Shown one piece after another: positions 61,560-64,000 of a stretch of DNA of 64,000 bases. Made by a program: the position numbers and the translations under genes. The DNA is taken from NCBI GenBank assembly GCA_008921705.1, contig VFFE01006975.1, positions 397,703 through 461,702 of the forward strand, read 5' to 3'. The DNA is from Burhinus oedicnemus. Lineage: Eukaryota > Chordata > Aves > Charadriiformes > Burhinidae. The notes below the pieces were generated by a model. It had not been told where the DNA came from. It did not search any database and worked only from the letters and a program-made list of their open reading frames with translations. Each line of letters starts with the position of its first letter. Positions within the stretch are counted from its first letter, which is position 1.

Positions 61560-62240
61560 TCTGTTAATGACAAATAAAAAAAAAGAAGTCAAAATAGCTT
61601 ATGTTTCTATATTGCAGACTATAATGACCATCACATGGCTTGTTATAATCATAATAGACTTGCGGTATTTTTCAGCTGAAATAGTTTAATGTTATTTTTT
61701 ATTACTGACTAGTGTTGTTTGCTGCTTTTGAAATTAGCTCTGTAATTTTAAATATCTTTTTCTCCTACATATTATGGCCATATAAATAGGGTAATATTTT
61801 TCTCCCATTGCTTTTGTTTGGTTTTCTGACTCCTTCCATATTGATTTGTCTCAGTGCTCTGTGAAATTGATTACATTTGTCTCTTTAGAAATGAGGCTTC
61901 TGGAATTCTGCATTATATTTACCACTCAAGAAAAAAATGACAACAAAGAAATGGGTTTCTTTTAGAAATGAAACAAAAGCCTCATTCGGATGAGAGTTAA
62001 TTTAATGAAAGTATTTAATCTTCCCCTCCTCCCTATCCTGAAGCAAGAAGTTATGGCACTTCTTTATTTTAAGATTTCCTTGCTGTGTTTATTCTGAGTC
62101 ATTCTCTTTACTGGCAGAAATGAATTTTTATTCTGTTAGGCCTGCTGAGATTATCCTGCTCTGTGACAAGAAGCTTTAGTCCTTCTTCTGGTTTGAGTAT
62201 CATCAACAGACTGAACTAAAGGGCTTGTTACAGTATATTC
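61560..62240. promoter_or_regulatory. Candidate conserved non-coding element
   Basis: AT-rich but non-repetitive block with CCATATAAATAGG near 61777, TTGATTACATTTG near 61867 and GAGTTAATTTAATG near 61993. No open frame or known repeat explains it. Enhancer identity is inference from texture only. Confidence 0.25.
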
Positions 62241-64000
62241 ACTTAAATTTAGTGCTGCTTGTCACATGAATTCCTTTTTGCATGACCTGAAGAAATGGAG
62301 GGGAAAATGGCAATTGCAAAGAGGGGAGGATGGCAATATTGCTTTCGTGGCAAGTTCACATTCTGCTGGATTTGATGCAGAGGATTTTGCTCATCCCCTG
62401 ACCTGGCCCACCAAGGAGCGGTGAGCCCATCCCCCATACCCAGCCTGCAGGCGGTTTTGATGCAATGTCGCTGTTAGCAAGCAAAACTCTTCCTACCAGC
62501 TCATTACGGAGACATGGCTCCACAGGTCACGCTCAGCAAAACTACAGCTAAGCAGAGGCTCTCCCTGTCTTTAGGGCAGTCCACCTGCTGAAAAACTTAA
62601 CTCCAAGGAGGGTTGGGGCCATTGGGCTGGCACCCTGCCCGTGGCTGGGACAAACTCTGTGTGCTCAGATCAAGACAGGGAGGAGTAAACCATCTTGGCT
62701 CGGTGCTCCACATTGGTGGTGGGAGACTCTCTGAAGTGGAACAGCCTCTATGTTTTGCAGAGGAGACAGATAAAACTTGTTATTGTGGGTTGTTTAATGT
62801 CAGCCTAAGTGCCTTTTTGGAGACAAACAAACCCATCCTCAATTCACTTGTGAGCTGTAGCATATCGCAGACAAGCAGGTGCCTAATTCTAACGACAAGA
62901 GGTAAGGCAGCTGCAGCCCAGCTGTGTGGAAACCTTTCACCAGTACAGGGACTGGGATGCGGATATTTTTTGTCCTACAGCCTAGAACCTCTGTTGGAAA
63001 GGTCTCCTTATGACTTTTCTGCTTATGTTCTGTGTCTGGGGCAGCTGCAATAGCAGAGGATGCTATAGAAAGCCTGTGCTTTGTTTGGATGTCACTCTTA
63101 GATCCAAAAAAGCTAGTTACCATCCAGATGTAACCATGCAAGTGCATGCAGCAGCCCTGATTTTCAACTGCTTCTTCTCTTGTTCTAAATCTTCATGTTT
63201 ACATATCTGTGCCAGTAAGCATTAAAGTTGACCTCAGGTTCTGGAAATCCATGAGAGCTGGGGACATTTATTTCCTGACTGTTGATCTCCCAACTTGGGG
63301 CAAGCCTGGACTCCTGCCAGCAGGTTTTGTTTCTCATCTGGCACTCCCCAACCTCTACCAGCCCAGGGTGCTGACGAACACAGAGCACAATGAGGAGCTT
63401 TAAAAAGATACACAGTTTTGTAGCTATGCATTACAGTTCCATTTAGCTTCCAATTCGCTGCCGTGGGAAAAGATCGGATAAAATGTTTCGTGGAAAGGTT
63501 CAGCAGCTTCATATCATATGCCATGATTTTTTTCCCCAATATAACCATATTAGGCCCTTTACATACTGTGAGAGGGAGTGAGGAGAGGTGGGAGTGAGAA
63601 AGAGAAGAAAGAAACACTTGCTCTCTGTGTTAGCTATGTGTTTAGAGACCCGAAGGTTGAAGTGGAAACTAAATCACCCCTCAATGTAAAACGTATATTA
63701 TAGTGGAATTAAGAAATTCTGTGAAAGAAAAATGACCACGAGTCAGGCTATTCTTTCTCTTTCTCCCACTTCCTGCCATGTTTTTATAGCTATTATTGAA
63801 CAAAATCCATGTCACAACAGATTAATCTCTTGAATGATGCTCCCTAGAGTAGGAGAAAGCCTCAGGCCCTACGTGAGTGTGATCAACAAGGTGTTACACC
63901 AACCTGCTCATGGGTGGCTGCTAGGAGAGGATCAGAAACAGGGGCTGCTCCGAAAGCACTTTGTCTCAGAGGGCACCTTTCCAAGGGGTCACTGAAAGAA
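62241..64000. other. Anonymous non-coding sequence to window end
   Basis: A 146-codon plus frame (62613-63053) and a 127-codon minus frame (63234-63617) are unrecognised and overlapped by frames on the other strand. Purine-rich tract at about 63569-63618. No gene is supported. Confidence 0.45.

Noticed and set aside
1..64000. CRISPR arrays, operons, phage or bacterial systems
   Set aside because: No regularly spaced repeats, no dense directional coding and clear avian retroelements throughout. The window is vertebrate nuclear DNA.

Overview
The window looks like a piece of a bird nuclear genome. The main reason is six recognisable fragments of the avian non-LTR retrotransposon CR1: 7637-7905, 9590-9670 and 43548-43815 on the minus strand, and 12480-12725, 28878-29190 and 58450-58720 on the plus strand. 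It also carries an old, diverged copy of an avian endogenous-retrovirus LTR at about 60950-61537. Composition is AT-rich, with many A/T tracts, a few short GC/CpG-rich patches and no dense coding. I cannot name the species from the sequence.

I found no protein-coding exon I could defend. The open frames are short, lack recognisable domains, and overlap on both strands in the GC-richer patches. The one recognisable protein coding is decayed CR1 ORF2: a reverse-transcriptase scrap near 28894-28932 and a C-terminal scrap near 7723-7900. The window is best read as intergenic sequence or a very large intron, and I cannot tell which. Short exons could have been missed.

Layout. 1-7636: anonymous sequence with a G10A10 tract, a C-run block, one AT-rich homeodomain-site-rich element (about 4270-4820) and a possible ancient amniote repeat (about 6340-6430). 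7637-12725: three CR1 fragments in anonymous DNA. 12726-20470: the two best promoter-like patches. The first is 13560-13925 (X-box and paired CCAAT motifs). The second is 18328-18900 (CpG island with a CTCF-like site and a TATA-like box). A GC-shifted stretch at 19740-20470 holds the longest open frame. 20470-28340: mostly anonymous, with low-complexity tracts, a tandem duplication, a short hairpin and one possible conserved element (27780-28170). 28340-29190: GC-rich block ending in an internally deleted CR1. 29190-43547: anonymous, with an E-box palindrome (31092-31103), a ZNF143-type motif (32742-32762) and an MEF2/octamer composite (36373-36389). 43548-58449: one CR1 fragment, two TAAT-rich candidate elements (48480-48790, 52380-53180) and a purine-strand block (56935-57160). 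58450-64000: an old CR1 remnant, the LTR, and a candidate conserved element (61560-62240).

No bacterial-type system, CRISPR array, operon or RNA gene was seen. The interest here is regulatory and evolutionary. All regulatory calls are motif-level inferences that need cross-species alignment or chromatin data.
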